A stretch of 64,000 bases of DNA from positions 310,001 to 374,000 of the forward strand of contig NZ_QYRN01000004.1 in assembly GCF_003583935.1 (NCBI RefSeq), given 5' to 3'. The stretch's first letter is position 1. Each line of letters opens with the position of its first letter. This document shows, piece after piece, positions 1 through 9,995 of the stretch. The translations under genes and the position numbers were made by a program. The notes below the pieces were generated by a model. The model was given only the letters and a program-made list of their open reading frames with translations. It searched no databases and was not told the origin of the DNA. This DNA comes from Aureimonas flava (GTDB taxonomy: Bacteria; Pseudomonadota; Alphaproteobacteria; Rhizobiales; Rhizobiaceae).

Positions 1-1
1 G

Positions 2-661
<660 letters not shown>

Positions 662-682
662 ATCGGCCTCTTGAAGTCAGGG

Positions 683-710
683 ACGCGGCGGTTTAAACCG
701 CCGCGTTCTC
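683..710 (+). terminator. Palindromic hairpin after tuf, likely terminator
   Basis: Bases 683-706 form a perfect 24-base palindrome: arms ACGCGGCGG and CCGCCGCGT around a central TTTAAA. It starts 21 bases after the tuf stop and is followed by TCTCTTT, a weak T-rich tract. As RNA it would fold into a 9-bp GC-rich stem. It probably ends or attenuates tuf transcription before rpsJ; the T tract is poor, so termination is inferred. Confidence 0.6.
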
Positions 711-827
711 TTTGCCCTGCGGGGCGGTTCGGGCGCCGTTCAGGCGTCCGGTTTGATTGGCTGAAGACTGTTTAGCGATCGGAAAGCGCCGGCACTCCGG
801 CATGGCTCCGACGGAAGGACGAATGCA

Positions 828-1136
828 ATGAACGGCCAGAATATTCGCATCCGCCTGAAGGCGTTCGACCACCGCGTGCTCGACGCTTCCACCCGCGAGA
901 TCGTATCGACGGCAAAGCGCACCGGCGCGAACGTGCGCGGGCCCATCCCGCTGCCGACCCGTATCGAGAAGTTCACGGTCAACCGCTCGCCCCACGTGGA
1001 CAAGAAGTCCCGCGAGCAGTTCGAAATGCGCACCCACAAGCGGCTCCTCGACATCGTCGATCCTACGCCGCAGACGGTCGATGCGCTGATGAAGCTCGAC
1101 CTCGCCGCCGGCGTGGACGTCGAGATCAAGCTCTAA
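828..1136 (+). CDS. rpsJ: 30S ribosomal protein S10 (uS10, NusE)
   Basis: S10 sits in the head of the 30S subunit and also acts as NusE with NusB in transcription antitermination. The 102-residue length is standard, and the protein begins with the family pattern [18 protein letters not shown], followed by [20 protein letters not shown] with the conserved loop. The ATG follows GGAAGGACGA, a good ribosome binding site. It opens the S10 operon, 167 bases after tuf and separated from it by a hairpin, so a promoter is expected in that gap, although I see no convincing -35/-10 pair there. Confidence 0.98.
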   Translation: MNGQNIRIRLKAFDHRVLDASTREIVSTAKRTGANVRGPIPLPTRIEKFTVNRSPHVDKKSREQFEMRTHKRLLDIVDPTPQTVDALMKLDLAAGVDVEIKL

Positions 1137-1199
1137 CGAGCGGACATGAACCGGCCGAGCCCTCGGGCTCCTAAGGTTCCTCTGAAGAAAGAACACAGA

Positions 1200-1916
1200 A
1201 TGCGTTCAGGTGTGATTGCACAGAAGGTCGGCATGACCCGCATCTACAACGATGCGGGCGAGCATGTGCCGGTCACGGTTCTCAAGATCGAGAACCTCCA
1301 GGTCGTGGGTCAGCGGACCCAGGACAAGAACGGCTACACGGCCGTCCAGCTCGGCGTCGGCGCCGCGAAGGTGAAGAACACCTCCAAGGCGATGCGCGGC
1401 GTCTTCGCGCAGGCTTCCGTCGAGCCGAAGCGCAAGATGGCCGAGTTCCGCGTGTCGGACGACAACCTCATCGACGTGGGCGCCGAGATCACGGCCGACC
1501 ACTTCGTGGCGGGCCAGCTCGTGGACGTCACGGGCACGTCGATCGGTAAGGGCTTCGCCGGCGTCATGAAGCGCCACAACTTCGGTGGTCTGCGCGCCAC
1601 GCACGGCGTGTCGGTGTCGCATCGCTCGCACGGTTCGACCGGTCAGCGCCAGGATCCCGGCAAGGTTTTCAAGAACAAGAAGATGGCTGGCCACATGGGC
1701 CAGACGCGCGTCACCACCCAGAACCTGGAAGTCGTCCGCACCGACGCCGACAAGGGCCTGCTGCTGATCCGTGGCGCCGTGCCGGGCTCGAAGGGCGGCT
1801 GGATCCTGGTCCGCGACGCGGTCAAGGCGAAGCTCCCCGAGAACGCCCCCAAGCCGGCTGCCCTGCGCCAGGCCGCCAACAACGGCGCTTCGGCCGCTTC
1901 CGAGGGAACCGAGTAA
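1200..1916 (+). CDS. rplC: 50S ribosomal protein L3 (uL3)
   Basis: L3 is an early-assembly protein that reaches towards the peptidyl transferase centre. I start it at the ATG at 1200 ([16 protein letters not shown]), which fits the family N-terminus and is preceded by GAAGAAAGA; an in-frame ATG at 1146 would add 18 unconserved residues. The loop [14 protein letters not shown] contains the conserved glutamine region that is methylated by PrmB in other proteobacteria. At 238 residues it is longer than the roughly 209 of E. coli because of an Ala/Pro-rich tail, as in other alphaproteobacteria. Its stop codon shares one base with the rplD start (TAATG), which suggests translational coupling. Confidence 0.97.
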   Translation: MRSGVIAQKVGMTRIYNDAGEHVPVTVLKIENLQVVGQRTQDKNGYTAVQLGVGAAKVKNTSKAMRGVFAQASVEPKRKMAEFRVSDDNLIDVGAEITADHFVAGQLVDVTGTSIGKGFAGVMKRHNFGGLRATHGVSVSHRSHGSTGQRQDPGKVFKNKKMAGHMGQTRVTTQNLEVVRTDADKGLLLIRGAVPGSKGGWILVRDAVKAKLPENAPKPAALRQAANNGASAASEGTE

Positions 1917-2536
1917 TGGACATCCAGATCAAGACCCTCACCGGCGGCGAAGCCGGCTCGGTGACCCTGGCCGACGAGATCTTCGGCCTCGAGCCGCGCG
2001 AGGACATCCTCCAGCGCATGGTCCGCTACCAGCTCGCCAAGCGCCAGCAGGGCACGCACCAGTCGCTCGGCCGCGCCGAGATCGCGCGCACCGGCGCCAA
2101 GCTCTACAAGCAGAAGGGCACCGGTCGCGCCCGTCACGGCTCCGCCCGTGCCCCGCAGTTCCGCGGCGGTGGCAAGGCGCACGGCCCGGTGTCGCGCAGC
2201 CACGCCCATGACCTTCCCAAGAAGGTCCGCGCCCTCGCGCTCAAGCATGCCCTCTCGGCCAAGGCCAAGTCGGGCGGCCTGATCGTGGTCGACGACCTCG
2301 TCTCGAGCGAGGGCAAGACCAAGGCGATGCTGTCGCAGTTCGCCGGCCTCGGCCTGACGAACGCGCTGATCATCGGCGGCGCGCAGCTGAACGAGAACTT
2401 CGCTCGCTCGGCCCGCAACATCCCGAACATCGACGTTCTGCCGGTTCAGGGCATCAACGTTTACGACATTCTGCGCCGTCAGACGCTTGTCCTGTCGAAG
2501 GCTGCCGTCGAGGCCCTCGAGGAGCGCTTCAAATGA
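1916..2536 (+). CDS. rplD: 50S ribosomal protein L4 (uL4)
   Basis: L4 binds 23S rRNA and lines the exit tunnel with its long loop. The 206-residue protein has the usual features: the basic loop around residues 40-90 with [25 protein letters not shown] split over the tunnel loop, then [10 protein letters not shown], and a globular C-terminal half ending VEALEERFK. The start overlaps the rplC stop by one base and its own stop overlaps the rplW start by four bases (ATGA), so rplC-rplD-rplW are tightly coupled. In gammaproteobacteria L4 represses the S10 operon through a leader; no such leader can be recognised here. Confidence 0.97.
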   Translation: MDIQIKTLTGGEAGSVTLADEIFGLEPREDILQRMVRYQLAKRQQGTHQSLGRAEIARTGAKLYKQKGTGRARHGSARAPQFRGGGKAHGPVSRSHAHDLPKKVRALALKHALSAKAKSGGLIVVDDLVSSEGKTKAMLSQFAGLGLTNALIIGGAQLNENFARSARNIPNIDVLPVQGINVYDILRRQTLVLSKAAVEALEERFK

Positions 2537-2826
2537 GCGACCTGCGCCACTACGACGTCATCACGAGCCCCGTCATCACTGAAAAGTCGACGCTGGTCTC
2601 CGAGTTCAACCAGGTGATCTTCAACGTTGCGAAGACCGCGACCAAGCCGCAGATCAAGGCGGCGGTCGAGGCTCTGTTCGGGGTCAAGGTCACTGCCGTC
2701 AACACCCTGGTCCGCAAGGGCAAGGTGCGGCGCTTCCGCGGCCGTCCGGGCCGACAGAGCGATCAGAAGAAGGCGATCGTGACGCTGGCCGAAGGCCAGT
2801 CCATCGACGTCTCGACCGGTCTCTGA
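2533..2826 (+). CDS. rplW: 50S ribosomal protein L23 (uL23)
   Basis: L23 lies at the exit of the peptide tunnel and docks trigger factor and SRP. The 97-residue protein has the family pattern: [15 protein letters not shown] near the start, then [26 protein letters not shown] and the basic loop [20 protein letters not shown], which contacts rRNA. The start overlaps the rplD stop by four bases. Normal length, nothing unusual. Confidence 0.97.
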   Translation: MSDLRHYDVITSPVITEKSTLVSEFNQVIFNVAKTATKPQIKAAVEALFGVKVTAVNTLVRKGKVRRFRGRPGRQSDQKKAIVTLAEGQSIDVSTGL

Positions 2827-2851
2827 CGGCTGGCTGCGAGGATAGAAGATC

Positions 2852-3688
2852 ATGGCACTGAAGAACTTCAAGCCGGTCACGCCCAGCCAGCGTCAGCTGG
2901 TGATCGTGGACCGCTCGGGCCTCTGGAAGGGCAAGCCGGTCAAGCAGTTGACCGAGGGCCTGCATTCCAACGGCGGCCGCAACAACACGGGTCGCATCAC
3001 CGCTCGCTACCAGGGCGGTGGTCACAAGCGCACCTACCGTATGATCGACTTCAAGCGTCGCAAGCTCGACGTCGTCGCCACGGTGGAGCGTCTTGAGTAC
3101 GACCCGAACCGCACCGCCTTCATCGCGCTGCTCCGCTATGAGGACGGCGAGCTGTCCTACATCCTGGCCCCGCAGCGTCTCGCGGCGGGCGACAAGGTGG
3201 TCGCGGGCCTGACGGGCGTCGACGTGAAGCCCGGCAACGCGATGCCGCTGTCGGCGATGCCGGTCGGCACCATCATCCACAATGTGGAGATGAAGCCGAT
3301 GAAGGGCGGTCAGATCGCCCGCTCCGCCGGCGCCTACGCGCAGCTCGTCGGCCGCGATCAGGGCATGGCGATCCTGCGCCTGAACTCGGGCGAGCAGCGC
3401 CTCGTTTCGGGCTCGTGCTTCGCCACGGTCGGCGCCGTGTCGAACCCGGATCACGGGAACATCAACCTGGGCAAGGCCGGTCGTTCGGTCTGGCTCGGTC
3501 GCCGCCCGCACGTGCGCGGCGTCGCGATGAACCCGGTCGATCACCCGCACGGCGGCGGCGAGGGCCGTACCTCGGGCGGCCGTCACCCGGTCACGCCGTG
3601 GGGCAAGCCGACCAAGGGCAAGCGCACGCGCCAGAACAAGGCGACCGACAAGTTCATCATGCGCTCGCGCCATCAGCGCAAGAAGTAA
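2852..3688 (+). CDS. rplB: 50S ribosomal protein L2 (uL2)
   Basis: L2 binds domain IV of 23S rRNA, helps join the subunits and is needed for peptidyl transfer. The 278-residue length is standard. It begins [17 protein letters not shown], carries [20 protein letters not shown], and has the conserved C-terminal stretch [18 protein letters not shown], including the histidine (DHPHGGG) known to matter for peptidyl transferase activity. A 25-base gap after rplW holds GCGAGGATAGAAG as the ribosome binding region. It is coupled with rpsS twelve bases downstream. Confidence 0.98.
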   Translation: MALKNFKPVTPSQRQLVIVDRSGLWKGKPVKQLTEGLHSNGGRNNTGRITARYQGGGHKRTYRMIDFKRRKLDVVATVERLEYDPNRTAFIALLRYEDGELSYILAPQRLAAGDKVVAGLTGVDVKPGNAMPLSAMPVGTIIHNVEMKPMKGGQIARSAGAYAQLVGRDQGMAILRLNSGEQRLVSGSCFATVGAVSNPDHGNINLGKAGRSVWLGRRPHVRGVAMNPVDHPHGGGEGRTSGGRHPVTPWGKPTKGKRTRQNKATDKFIMRSRHQRKK

Positions 3689-3700
3689 GGGAAACACTCC

Positions 3701-3979
3701 ATGACACGTTCCGTCTGGAAAGGTCCGTTCGTTGATGGCTACCTGCTGAAGAAGGCCGAAAAGGTCCGCTCCGGCGGCCGCAACGAAGTCATCAAGATCT
3801 GGAGCCGCCGCTCCACGATCCTACCGCAGTTCGTCGGTCTCACCTTCGGCGTCTACAACGGCAACAAGCACATCCCGGTCTCGGTCAACGAGGACATGGT
3901 CGGACACAAGTTCGGCGAATTCTCCCCGACCCGCACCTATTACGGCCACGGCGCCGACAAGAAGGCGAAGAGGAAGTAA
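3701..3979 (+). CDS. rpsS: 30S ribosomal protein S19 (uS19)
   Basis: S19 sits in the 30S head next to S13 and takes part in bridge B1a with the large subunit. The 92-residue sequence is typical: [16 protein letters not shown], then [30 protein letters not shown], and the C-terminal [35 protein letters not shown] precedes the ATG. Only two bases separate its stop from the rplV start. Confidence 0.98.
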   Translation: MTRSVWKGPFVDGYLLKKAEKVRSGGRNEVIKIWSRRSTILPQFVGLTFGVYNGNKHIPVSVNEDMVGHKFGEFSPTRTYYGHGADKKAKRK

Positions 3980-3981
3980 CA

Positions 3982-4368
3982 ATGGGCAAGGCCAAGGCCG
4001 AGCGCGTGCTGAAGGACAACGAGGCGAAGGCAGTCGCCCGTACGATCCGCGTCAGCCCGCAGAAACTGAACCTCGTCGCGCAGATGATCCGCGGCAAGAA
4101 GGTGGACCGTGCTCTCGCGGACCTGACCTTCTCGCGCAAGCGGATCGCCGAGACGGTGAAGAAGACGCTGGAAAGCGCCATCGCGAACGCGGAGAACAAC
4201 CACGACCTCGACGTCGATACGCTCGTCGTCGCCGAGGCCTTCGTCGGCAAGTCGATCACGATGAAGCGCTTCCATGCGCGCGGTCGCGGTCGTGCGAGCC
4301 GGGTCGAGAAGCCGTTCTCGCACCTGACGATCATCGTCCGCGAGAAGGCCGAAGAGGAGGCTGCGTAA
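3982..4368 (+). CDS. rplV: 50S ribosomal protein L22 (uL22)
   Basis: L22 lines the exit tunnel with a beta-hairpin where macrolide-resistance mutations are known in other bacteria. The 128-residue protein shows the family pattern [37 protein letters not shown] and the C-terminal hairpin segment [23 protein letters not shown]. The stop shares one base with the rpsC start (TAATG), so translation is probably coupled. Length is typical for alphaproteobacteria. Confidence 0.97.
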   Translation: MGKAKAERVLKDNEAKAVARTIRVSPQKLNLVAQMIRGKKVDRALADLTFSRKRIAETVKKTLESAIANAENNHDLDVDTLVVAEAFVGKSITMKRFHARGRGRASRVEKPFSHLTIIVREKAEEEAA

Positions 4369-5096
4369 TGGGTCAGAAAGTCAATCCGATCGGCCTGCGC
4401 CTCGGCATCAACCGGACCTGGGACTCGCGCTGGTTCGCCAACACGGGCGAGTACGGCCAGCTCCTCCACGAGGACCTTGCGATCCGCAAGTACCTCCTCA
4501 ACGAGCTGAAGCAGGCGGCGGTCTCCAAGATCGTCATCGAGCGCCCGCACAAGAAGTGCCGCATCACGATCCACTCGGCGCGTCCGGGCATCGTGATCGG
4601 CAAGAAGGGCGCCGACATCGAGAAGCTGCGCAAGAAGCTCTCCTCGATGACCAACGCCGAGACGCACATCAACATCGTCGAGGTGCGCAAGCCCGAGACC
4701 GACGCGACGCTGGTGGCGCAGTCCATCGCGCAGCAGCTCGAACGCCGCATCGCGTTCCGTCGCGCCATGAAGCGCGCCGTGCAGTCCGCCATGCGCCTCG
4801 GCGCCGAGGGCATCCGCATCAACTGCGGCGGTCGTCTCGGCGGCGCGGAGATCGCGCGCATGGAATGGTACCGCGAGGGCCGCGTTCCGCTGCATACGCT
4901 GCGTGCGGATGTTGACTACGGCACCGCCGAAGCCCATACGGCGTACGGTGTCTGCGGCGTGAAGGTCTGGATCTTCAAGGGCGAGATCCTGGAGCACGAT
5001 CCGATGGCTTCCGAGCGTCGGGCGGTCGAGGGCGACGGTTCGAACTCCGGTGGCGGCAACAACCGTCGTCGTGAGCGCGAGCGCGAGCACGCCTGA
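4368..5096 (+). CDS. rpsC: 30S ribosomal protein S3 (uS3)
   Basis: S3 forms part of the mRNA entry channel and contributes to ribosomal helicase activity. The 242-residue protein starts [14 protein letters not shown] and has a KH domain with the [18 protein letters not shown] loop at about residues 76-94. The C-terminal domain has [33 protein letters not shown] (in two adjoining stretches), including the conserved arginines facing mRNA. A charged, disordered tail rich in Arg and Glu (about residues 225-242) follows, as in other alphaproteobacteria. Confidence 0.97.
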   Translation: MGQKVNPIGLRLGINRTWDSRWFANTGEYGQLLHEDLAIRKYLLNELKQAAVSKIVIERPHKKCRITIHSARPGIVIGKKGADIEKLRKKLSSMTNAETHINIVEVRKPETDATLVAQSIAQQLERRIAFRRAMKRAVQSAMRLGAEGIRINCGGRLGGAEIARMEWYREGRVPLHTLRADVDYGTAEAHTAYGVCGVKVWIFKGEILEHDPMASERRAVEGDGSNSGGGNNRRREREREHA

Positions 5097-5122
5097 TAGG
5101 CGAAGTTTCGGAGTATTAGGAA

Positions 5123-5536
5123 ATGTTGCAACCAAAGCGCACGAAGTTCCGGAAGGCGTTCAAGGGACGCATTCACGGGAACTCCAAGGGCGGCTCGTTG
5201 CTCAGCTTCGGGACCTTCGGCCTGAAGGCTCTCGAGCCCGAGCGTGTCACCGCCCGCCAGATCGAGGCGGCTCGCCGCGCGATCACCCGCCAGATGAAGC
5301 GCCAGGGCCGCGTCTGGATCCGGATCTTCCCGGATCTGCCGGTCACCGCCAAGCCCACGGAAGTCCGCATGGGTAAGGGCAAGGGTGCGATCGAGTATTG
5401 GGCGGCTCGCGTCGCTCCCGGTCGCATCATGTTCGAGATCGACGGCGTGGCGGAAGACGTCGCACGCGAGGCCCTGCGCCTCGGCGCGGCCAAGCTTCCG
5501 ATCCGCACGCGGTTCATCCAGCGCATCGCCGAGTAA
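5123..5536 (+). CDS. rplP: 50S ribosomal protein L16 (uL16)
   Basis: L16 helps position the A-site tRNA near the peptidyl transferase centre. The 137-residue protein has the family start [16 protein letters not shown], the central [20 protein letters not shown] and the [17 protein letters not shown] region whose GKGKG loop reaches towards the active site. GGAGTATTAGGAA precedes the ATG. It is followed after 11 bases by rpmC. Confidence 0.98.
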   Translation: MLQPKRTKFRKAFKGRIHGNSKGGSLLSFGTFGLKALEPERVTARQIEAARRAITRQMKRQGRVWIRIFPDLPVTAKPTEVRMGKGKGAIEYWAARVAPGRIMFEIDGVAEDVAREALRLGAAKLPIRTRFIQRIAE

Positions 5537-5547
5537 GGAGAAGTTCG

Positions 5548-5748
5548 ATGAAAGCCTCCGATCTCACCACCAAGACGCAGGACGAGCTGACCGCCGAGCT
5601 CGGCAAGCTGAAGAAGGAGCAGTTCAACCTGCGCTTCCAGGGTGCCACGGGCCAGCTCGAGAACACGTCTCGTGTCAAGGAAGTCCGTCGCGACATCGCC
5701 CGGATCAAGACCATTGCCCGCCAGAAGGCCGGCGCGGCCAAGGCCTGA
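5548..5748 (+). CDS. rpmC: 50S ribosomal protein L29 (uL29)
   Basis: L29 is a small helical protein at the tunnel exit next to L23. I use the ATG at 5548 because it directly follows GTAAGGAGAAGTTCG and gives the family N-terminus [18 protein letters not shown]; the same frame stays open upstream inside rplP but that part looks like a shadow. The 66-residue product has [20 protein letters not shown] and [11 protein letters not shown], the usual L29 helices. Confidence 0.96.
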   Translation: MKASDLTTKTQDELTAELGKLKKEQFNLRFQGATGQLENTSRVKEVRRDIARIKTIARQKAGAAKA

Positions 5749-5760
5749 AGGTAGTCAACT

Positions 5761-6006
5761 ATGCCGAAACGCGTTTTGCAGGGGACCGTGGTCTCCGATA
5801 AGAATGACAAGACGGTCGTCGTGCTCGTGGAGCGTCGCTTCACGCATCCGCTCTTCAAGAAGACCGTTCGCCGGTCGAAGAAGTACAAGGCGCACGACGA
5901 GTCCAACCAGTACAAGGTCGGCGACATCGTCTCCATCGAGGAGACCAAGCCGATCTCGAAGGACAAGACTTGGATCGTCGTCGCCTCTCAGGCTTCGGCT
6001 CAGTGA
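5761..6006 (+). CDS. rpsQ: 30S ribosomal protein S17 (uS17)
   Basis: S17 is a primary 16S rRNA-binding protein with an OB fold. The 81-residue protein begins [34 protein letters not shown] and continues with [26 protein letters not shown], all family hallmarks. It sits 12 bases after rpmC. A 67-base gap follows before rplN, longer than most in this operon, with a short inverted repeat (AGCGCG/CGCGCT, 6026-6043) of doubtful meaning. Confidence 0.97.
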   Translation: MPKRVLQGTVVSDKNDKTVVVLVERRFTHPLFKKTVRRSKKYKAHDESNQYKVGDIVSIEETKPISKDKTWIVVASQASAQ

Positions 6007-6073
6007 ATATAGGCTCGGGTGAAGCGCGTGATCCCGCGCTCCCCGGCTGCTCGTGATTTGAAGGCGGCCTGAC

Positions 6074-6442
6074 ATGATTCAGATGCAAACAAACCTCGAT
6101 GTGGCGGACAACTCCGGCGCCCGTCGTGTCATGTGCATCAAGGTGCTGGGCGGCTCGAAGCGGAAGTATGCCTCGGTCGGCGACATCATCGTCGTCTCGA
6201 TCAAGGAGGCCATTCCGCGCGGCCGCGTGAAGAAGGGTGACGTGATGAAGGCGGTCGTGGTTCGCACGGCCAAGGACATCCGTCGTCCGGACGGTTCCGT
6301 GATCCGCTTCGACCGCAATGCGGCGGTGCTGATCGACAACAAGAAGGAGCCGGTTGGAACTCGTATCTTCGGACCCGTTCCGCGCGAGCTGCGCGGCCGG
6401 AACCACATGAAGATCATTTCCCTGGCACCGGAAGTGCTGTAA
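6074..6442 (+). CDS. rplN: 50S ribosomal protein L14 (uL14)
   Basis: L14 forms intersubunit bridges and is the docking site of the silencing factor RsfS. The 122-residue length is standard. It starts [27 protein letters not shown] and ends [19 protein letters not shown], both diagnostic. The ATG follows GAAGGCGGCCTGAC. It is the first gene of the spc part of the cluster. Confidence 0.98.
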   Translation: MIQMQTNLDVADNSGARRVMCIKVLGGSKRKYASVGDIIVVSIKEAIPRGRVKKGDVMKAVVVRTAKDIRRPDGSVIRFDRNAAVLIDNKKEPVGTRIFGPVPRELRGRNHMKIISLAPEVL

Positions 6443-6454
6443 GGAGCCGGACCG

Positions 6455-6778
6455 ATGCAGAAGATCAAGAAGGGCGACAACGTCGTCGTGCTGGCCGGCA
6501 AGGACAAGGGCCGCTCGGGCAAGGTGCTCCAGGTCATGCCGAAGGAGGACCGTGCGGTCGTCTCCGGCGTGAACATGGTGAAGCGCCACCAGAAGCAGAC
6601 CGCCAGCCAGGAAGCCGGGATCGTCTCGAAGGAGGCTCCCATTCACCTCTCGAACCTTTCGGTCGCCGACCCGAAGGATGGCAAGCCGACCCGCGTCGGT
6701 TTCAAGGTTGTCGGCGAGGGCGAGAACGCGAAGAAGGTGCGTGTCGCCAAGCGTTCGGGAGAACAGATCGATGGCTGA
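6455..6778 (+). CDS. rplX: 50S ribosomal protein L24 (uL24)
   Basis: L24 starts assembly of the 50S subunit and lies near the tunnel exit. The 107-residue protein has an N-terminal KOW motif ([23 protein letters not shown], read in two pieces) and [43 protein letters not shown] precedes the ATG. The end overlaps the rplE start by eight bases, so the two are translationally coupled. Confidence 0.97.
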   Translation: MQKIKKGDNVVVLAGKDKGRSGKVLQVMPKEDRAVVSGVNMVKRHQKQTASQEAGIVSKEAPIHLSNLSVADPKDGKPTRVGFKVVGEGENAKKVRVAKRSGEQIDG

Positions 6779-7328
6779 GACCAGCTACACGCCCCGGCTC
6801 AAGGCGGTCTACCGCGACGAGATCCGCAAGCAGCTTCTCGAGGAGTTCAAGTACTCCAACGAGATGGAAGTGCCGCGTCTCGACAAGGTCGTGATCAACA
6901 TGGGCGTCGGTGAGGCCACCGGCGACTCCAAGAAGCCGTCCATCGCGGCCGACGACCTGGCGAAGATTGCCGGTCAGAAGCCCGTCATCACGCGCGCCCG
7001 CAATTCGATCGCCGGGTTCAAGGTGCGCGAGAACATGCCGATCGGCGCGAAGGTCACCCTTCGCAAGGAGCGCATGTACGAGTTCGTGGATCGCCTGGTG
7101 CAGATCGCTCTGCCCCGCGTGCGCGATTTCCGCGGCCTCAACCCCAAGAGCTTCGACGGCCGTGGCAACTTCGCCATGGGCCTGAAGGAGCATATCGTGT
7201 TCCCCGAGATCAACTACGACAAGGTCGATCAGATGTGGGGCATGGACATCATCGTGTGTACGACGGCGAAGACCGACGAGGAAGCCCGCGCCCTTCTGAA
7301 GGCGCTGAACTTCCCGTTCCGCCAGTAA
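6771..7328 (+). CDS. rplE: 50S ribosomal protein L5 (uL5)
   Basis: L5 binds 5S rRNA and the P-site tRNA elbow. I place the start at the ATG at 6771 ([18 protein letters not shown]), overlapping rplX by eight bases; it is preceded by GGGAGAACAG, and this gives 185 residues, standard for the family. Typical stretches are [62 protein letters not shown] and a C-terminal [21 protein letters not shown] frame extending further upstream inside rplX is not used. Confidence 0.97.
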   Translation: MAETSYTPRLKAVYRDEIRKQLLEEFKYSNEMEVPRLDKVVINMGVGEATGDSKKPSIAADDLAKIAGQKPVITRARNSIAGFKVRENMPIGAKVTLRKERMYEFVDRLVQIALPRVRDFRGLNPKSFDGRGNFAMGLKEHIVFPEINYDKVDQMWGMDIIVCTTAKTDEEARALLKALNFPFRQ

Positions 7329-7349
7329 CGGCAGGCGAAAGGAAAAGTT

Positions 7350-7655
7350 ATGGCCAAGAAGAGCGCCATCGAGAAGAACAAGCGCCGGCAGAAGCTGGTC
7401 GCGAAATATGCGGCCAAGCGCGAGGCGCTGAAGGCGATCACGACGAACCAGGATGCCTCGATGGAGGAGCGCTTCCGCGCCCAGCTCCAGCTGGCCGAGT
7501 TGCCGCGCAACTCCTCCAAGGTTCGCGTGCGCAATCGCTGCGAGGTGACGGGCCGTCCGCGCGCCTATTATCGCAAGCTGAAGATGAGCCGTATCGCGCT
7601 TCGCGATCTCGGCAACACCGGGCAGATCCCGGGCATCGTCAAGTCGAGCTGGTAA
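7350..7655 (+). CDS. rpsN: 30S ribosomal protein S14 (uS14), zinc-free type
   Basis: S14 sits in the 30S head near S3 and S10. The 101-residue length and the sequence [20 protein letters not shown] show the long form without the CxxC zinc-binding pairs found in the short form; only one cysteine remains. The start [16 protein letters not shown] is typical. GCGAAAGGAAAAGTT precedes the ATG. Confidence 0.97.
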   Translation: MAKKSAIEKNKRRQKLVAKYAAKREALKAITTNQDASMEERFRAQLQLAELPRNSSKVRVRNRCEVTGRPRAYYRKLKMSRIALRDLGNTGQIPGIVKSSW

Positions 7656-7667
7656 GGAGGCACTGCA

Positions 7668-8066
7668 ATGGCACTTTCCGATCCTCTCGGCGATATGCTG
7701 ACCCGTATCCGCAACGCTACGATGCGGAGCAAGTCCACGGTCGCCACCCCGGCGTCCAAGCTGCGCGCTCGCGTCCTGGACGTCCTCAAGGACGAGGGCT
7801 ACATCCGCGGCTATTCCGAGACCAAGTTCGAGAACGGCACGGCCGAGTTCAACATCGAGCTCAAGTATTACGAGGGTGCTCCCGTCATCAAGGAGATCTC
7901 CCGCGTGTCGAAGCCCGGCCGTCGCGTCTACGTTTCGGCGAAGACGATCCCGCACGTCGCCAACGGTCTCGGCATCTCGGTGCTGTCGACCCCCAAGGGC
8001 GTCATGGCGGACCACGCCGCTCGTGAGCAGAACGTCGGTGGCGAGATCCTCTGCCGCGTCTTCTGA
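7668..8066 (+). CDS. rpsH: 30S ribosomal protein S8 (uS8)
   Basis: S8 binds 16S rRNA helix 21 early in assembly; in E. coli it also represses the spc operon. The 132-residue protein shows [31 protein letters not shown] and the C-terminal [20 protein letters not shown], which contains the conserved rRNA-contact loop STPKGVM. TAAGGAGGCACTGCA is a perfect ribosome binding site. No S8 target hairpin like that of E. coli was recognised near rplE. Confidence 0.97.
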   Translation: MALSDPLGDMLTRIRNATMRSKSTVATPASKLRARVLDVLKDEGYIRGYSETKFENGTAEFNIELKYYEGAPVIKEISRVSKPGRRVYVSAKTIPHVANGLGISVLSTPKGVMADHAAREQNVGGEILCRVF

Positions 8067-8110
8067 CGCGGCATCGAGGTCTCCCAAGCGATCAACGGAC
8101 AGGTTCTCAG

Positions 8111-8644
8111 ATGTCTCGTATTGGCAAGAAGCCGGTTGCCGTCCCGGGCGGTGTCACCGCCTCGGTTGACGGTCAGACCGTCCGGGCTAAGGGCCCGAAG
8201 GGCGAGCTTTCGTTCGTGGTGAACGACGAAGTGCTCGTGAAAATGGAAGACGGGGCGATCAAGGTCGATCCGCGCGACGACTCGAAGGATGCGCGCTCGA
8301 AGTGGGGCATGTCCCGCACGATGATCGTCAACATCCTGTCCGGCGTGAAGGATGGTTTCGAGAAGCGTCTCGAGATCTCCGGCGTCGGTTACCGCGCGTC
8401 CATGCAGGGCAAGAACCTGCAGCTGGCTCTCGGGTTCAGCCACGACGTTCTCTACCCGGTTCCGGAAGGCATCTCGATCGCCGTGCCGAAGCCGACCGAG
8501 ATCGTGATCACCGGCATCGACAAGCAGCAGGTCGGTCAGGTGGCTGCCGAGATCCGCGAGTATCGCGGTCCCGAGCCCTACAAGGGCAAGGGTGTGAAGT
8601 ACGCGGGCGAGAAGATCGTCCGTAAGGAAGGCAAGAAGAAGTAA
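8111..8644 (+). CDS. rplF: 50S ribosomal protein L6 (uL6)
   Basis: L6 binds near the sarcin-ricin loop of 23S rRNA. The 177-residue protein has the duplicated L6 fold: [20 protein letters not shown] at the start and [26 protein letters not shown] at the end, the latter being the family signature. It lies 44 bases after rpsH and 10 before rplR. Confidence 0.98.
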   Translation: MSRIGKKPVAVPGGVTASVDGQTVRAKGPKGELSFVVNDEVLVKMEDGAIKVDPRDDSKDARSKWGMSRTMIVNILSGVKDGFEKRLEISGVGYRASMQGKNLQLALGFSHDVLYPVPEGISIAVPKPTEIVITGIDKQQVGQVAAEIREYRGPEPYKGKGVKYAGEKIVRKEGKKK

Positions 8645-8654
8645 GGCTCGGGAC

Positions 8655-9017
8655 ATGGCAACGCAGAAGGAACTCCTCCGGCGCCGCGCATCCCGCGTCC
8701 GCCGTTCGATCAAGGCGGTGGCGAACGGGCGTCCGCGCCTGTCGGTCCACCGTTCGTCGAAGAACATCTACGCGCAGATCATCGACGACGCCGCCGGCCG
8801 CACGCTGGCCGCGGCCTCGACGCTCGATGTCGGTCTTCGTGGCGAGCTGAAGACGGGCGCCGACGTGGCGGCGGCTGCCGCCGTCGGCAAGCTGGTCGCC
8901 CAGCGCGCCAAGGAAGCCGGCGTGACCGACGTCGTGTTCGATCGCGGCGCGTTCATCTATCATGGCCGCATCAAGGCGCTGGCCGACTCCGCTCGCGAGG
9001 GCGGTCTGAACTTCTAA
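8655..9017 (+). CDS. rplR: 50S ribosomal protein L18 (uL18)
   Basis: L18 binds 5S rRNA with L5 and anchors it in the central protuberance. The 120-residue protein starts with the basic tail [20 protein letters not shown], followed by [20 protein letters not shown] and [27 protein letters not shown] (two adjoining stretches), the usual ending. It is followed by an unusually long 141-base gap with two hairpins before rpsE. Confidence 0.97.
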   Translation: MATQKELLRRRASRVRRSIKAVANGRPRLSVHRSSKNIYAQIIDDAAGRTLAAASTLDVGLRGELKTGADVAAAAAVGKLVAQRAKEAGVTDVVFDRGAFIYHGRIKALADSAREGGLNF

Positions 9018-9058
9018 TCGCCGGCCCTCGGGCCGCCGATCCTCGGCATGAACACGGT

Positions 9059-9079
9059 CCGGCGGGGTTTCCCCGCCGG
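9059..9079 (+). repeat. Inverted repeat (hairpin 1) between rplR and rpsE
   Basis: A perfect 9-bp stem, CCGGCGGGG and CCCCGCCGG, closes a TTT loop. It lies in the 141-base gap between rplR and rpsE, the longest gap in this part of the cluster. No T run follows, so simple intrinsic termination is unlikely; RNA processing, stabilisation or attenuation is possible. Confidence 0.55.
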
Positions 9080-9100
9080 CCGCGTCGTGCTTTAAGCCGG

Positions 9101-9118
9101 GTGCCGCCAGGGCGGCAC
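9101..9118 (+). repeat. Inverted repeat (hairpin 2) between rplR and rpsE
   Basis: The arms GTGCCGCC and GGCGGCAC are perfect complements around AG, giving an effective four- to six-base loop. It follows hairpin 1 by 21 bases and ends 40 bases before the rpsE start. TCTTCC follows. Role unknown; it may act with the first hairpin on rpsE expression. Confidence 0.5.
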
Positions 9119-9158
9119 TCTTCCCCAGGACGCCTCCGGAAAAAAACAAGGACAGGAT

Positions 9159-9710
9159 ATGGCGCCTCGTAATGAACGCAACGACCGCGAAGAGCGGGAT
9201 GACGGCTTCGTCGACAAGCTGGTCCACATCAACCGCGTCGCCAAGGTGGTGAAGGGCGGCCGTCGCTTCGGCTTCGCCGCTCTCGTCGTCGTCGGCGACC
9301 TCAAGGGTCGCGTCGGCTTCGGTCATGGCAAGGCGCGCGAAGTGCCCGAGGCCATCCGCAAGGCCACGGAAGCGGCCAAGCGCGACCTGATCTTCGTGCC
9401 GCTGCGCGACGGCCGCACGCTGCACCACGACGTCCACGGTCGCCACGGCGCCGGCAAGGTGATCCTGCGCACGGCCGAGGCCGGTACGGGCATCATCGCG
9501 GGCGGTCCGATGCGCGCGGTGTTCGAGGCGGTCGGCATGCACGACGTGGTCGCCAAGTCGCTCGGCTCGTCGAACCCCTACAACATGGTTCGCGCCACCT
9601 TCGACGCCCTGAAGGGACAGATGCATCCGAAGGATGTCGCTGCCCGTCGCGGCATCAAGTATTCGACGCTCCAGGCGCGCCGCCGCGACCTGGTCGGCGC
9701 TGAGGACTGA
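9159..9710 (+). CDS. rpsE: 30S ribosomal protein S5 (uS5)
   Basis: S5 lines the mRNA entry channel and affects decoding accuracy. The 183-residue protein has the double-stranded-RNA-binding-like N-terminal domain ([40 protein letters not shown]) and the C-terminal [21 protein letters not shown] with [24 protein letters not shown] precedes the ATG. Its stop shares a base with a longer frame through rpmD, but rpmD most likely starts later (see there). Confidence 0.97.
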   Translation: MAPRNERNDREERDDGFVDKLVHINRVAKVVKGGRRFGFAALVVVGDLKGRVGFGHGKAREVPEAIRKATEAAKRDLIFVPLRDGRTLHHDVHGRHGAGKVILRTAEAGTGIIAGGPMRAVFEAVGMHDVVAKSLGSSNPYNMVRATFDALKGQMHPKDVAARRGIKYSTLQARRRDLVGAED

Positions 9711-9775
9711 TGGCTGAACGCGAGCGCGCCTTTTCCGCGCTTGCCGCCCGTCGTCCAGATTTGAGGAGCCGAATG

Positions 9776-9979
9776 ATGGCCAAGACCCAGACCCAGGGCT
9801 CGACGATCACCGTCGAACAGATCGGAAGCCCGATCCGCCGTCCGAGCGACCAGCGTGCCACGCTGATCGGCCTCGGGCTGAACAAGATGCACCGCGTTCG
9901 GACGCTGGAGGATACGCCTTCGGTCCGTGGCATGATCGCCAAGGTCAGCCACCTCGTCCGCGTCGTCGACGGCCAGTGA
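9776..9979 (+). CDS. rpmD: 50S ribosomal protein L30 (uL30)
   Basis: L30 is a small 50S protein beside helix 38. I use the ATG at 9776 ([20 protein letters not shown]), seven bases after GAGGAG; an ATG one codon earlier is equally in frame. The frame is open back to rpsE, but the upstream residues are unlike L30. The 67-residue product has the family core [20 protein letters not shown] and [18 protein letters not shown]. Confidence 0.94.
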   Translation: MAKTQTQGSTITVEQIGSPIRRPSDQRATLIGLGLNKMHRVRTLEDTPSVRGMIAKVSHLVRVVDGQ

Positions 9980-9995
9980 GCCGGGAGTGAACGAG

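Noticed and set aside
662-827. An L4-type S10 operon leader ahead of rpsJ
   Set aside because: No structure like the E. coli S10 leader is visible; only the palindrome after tuf was found.
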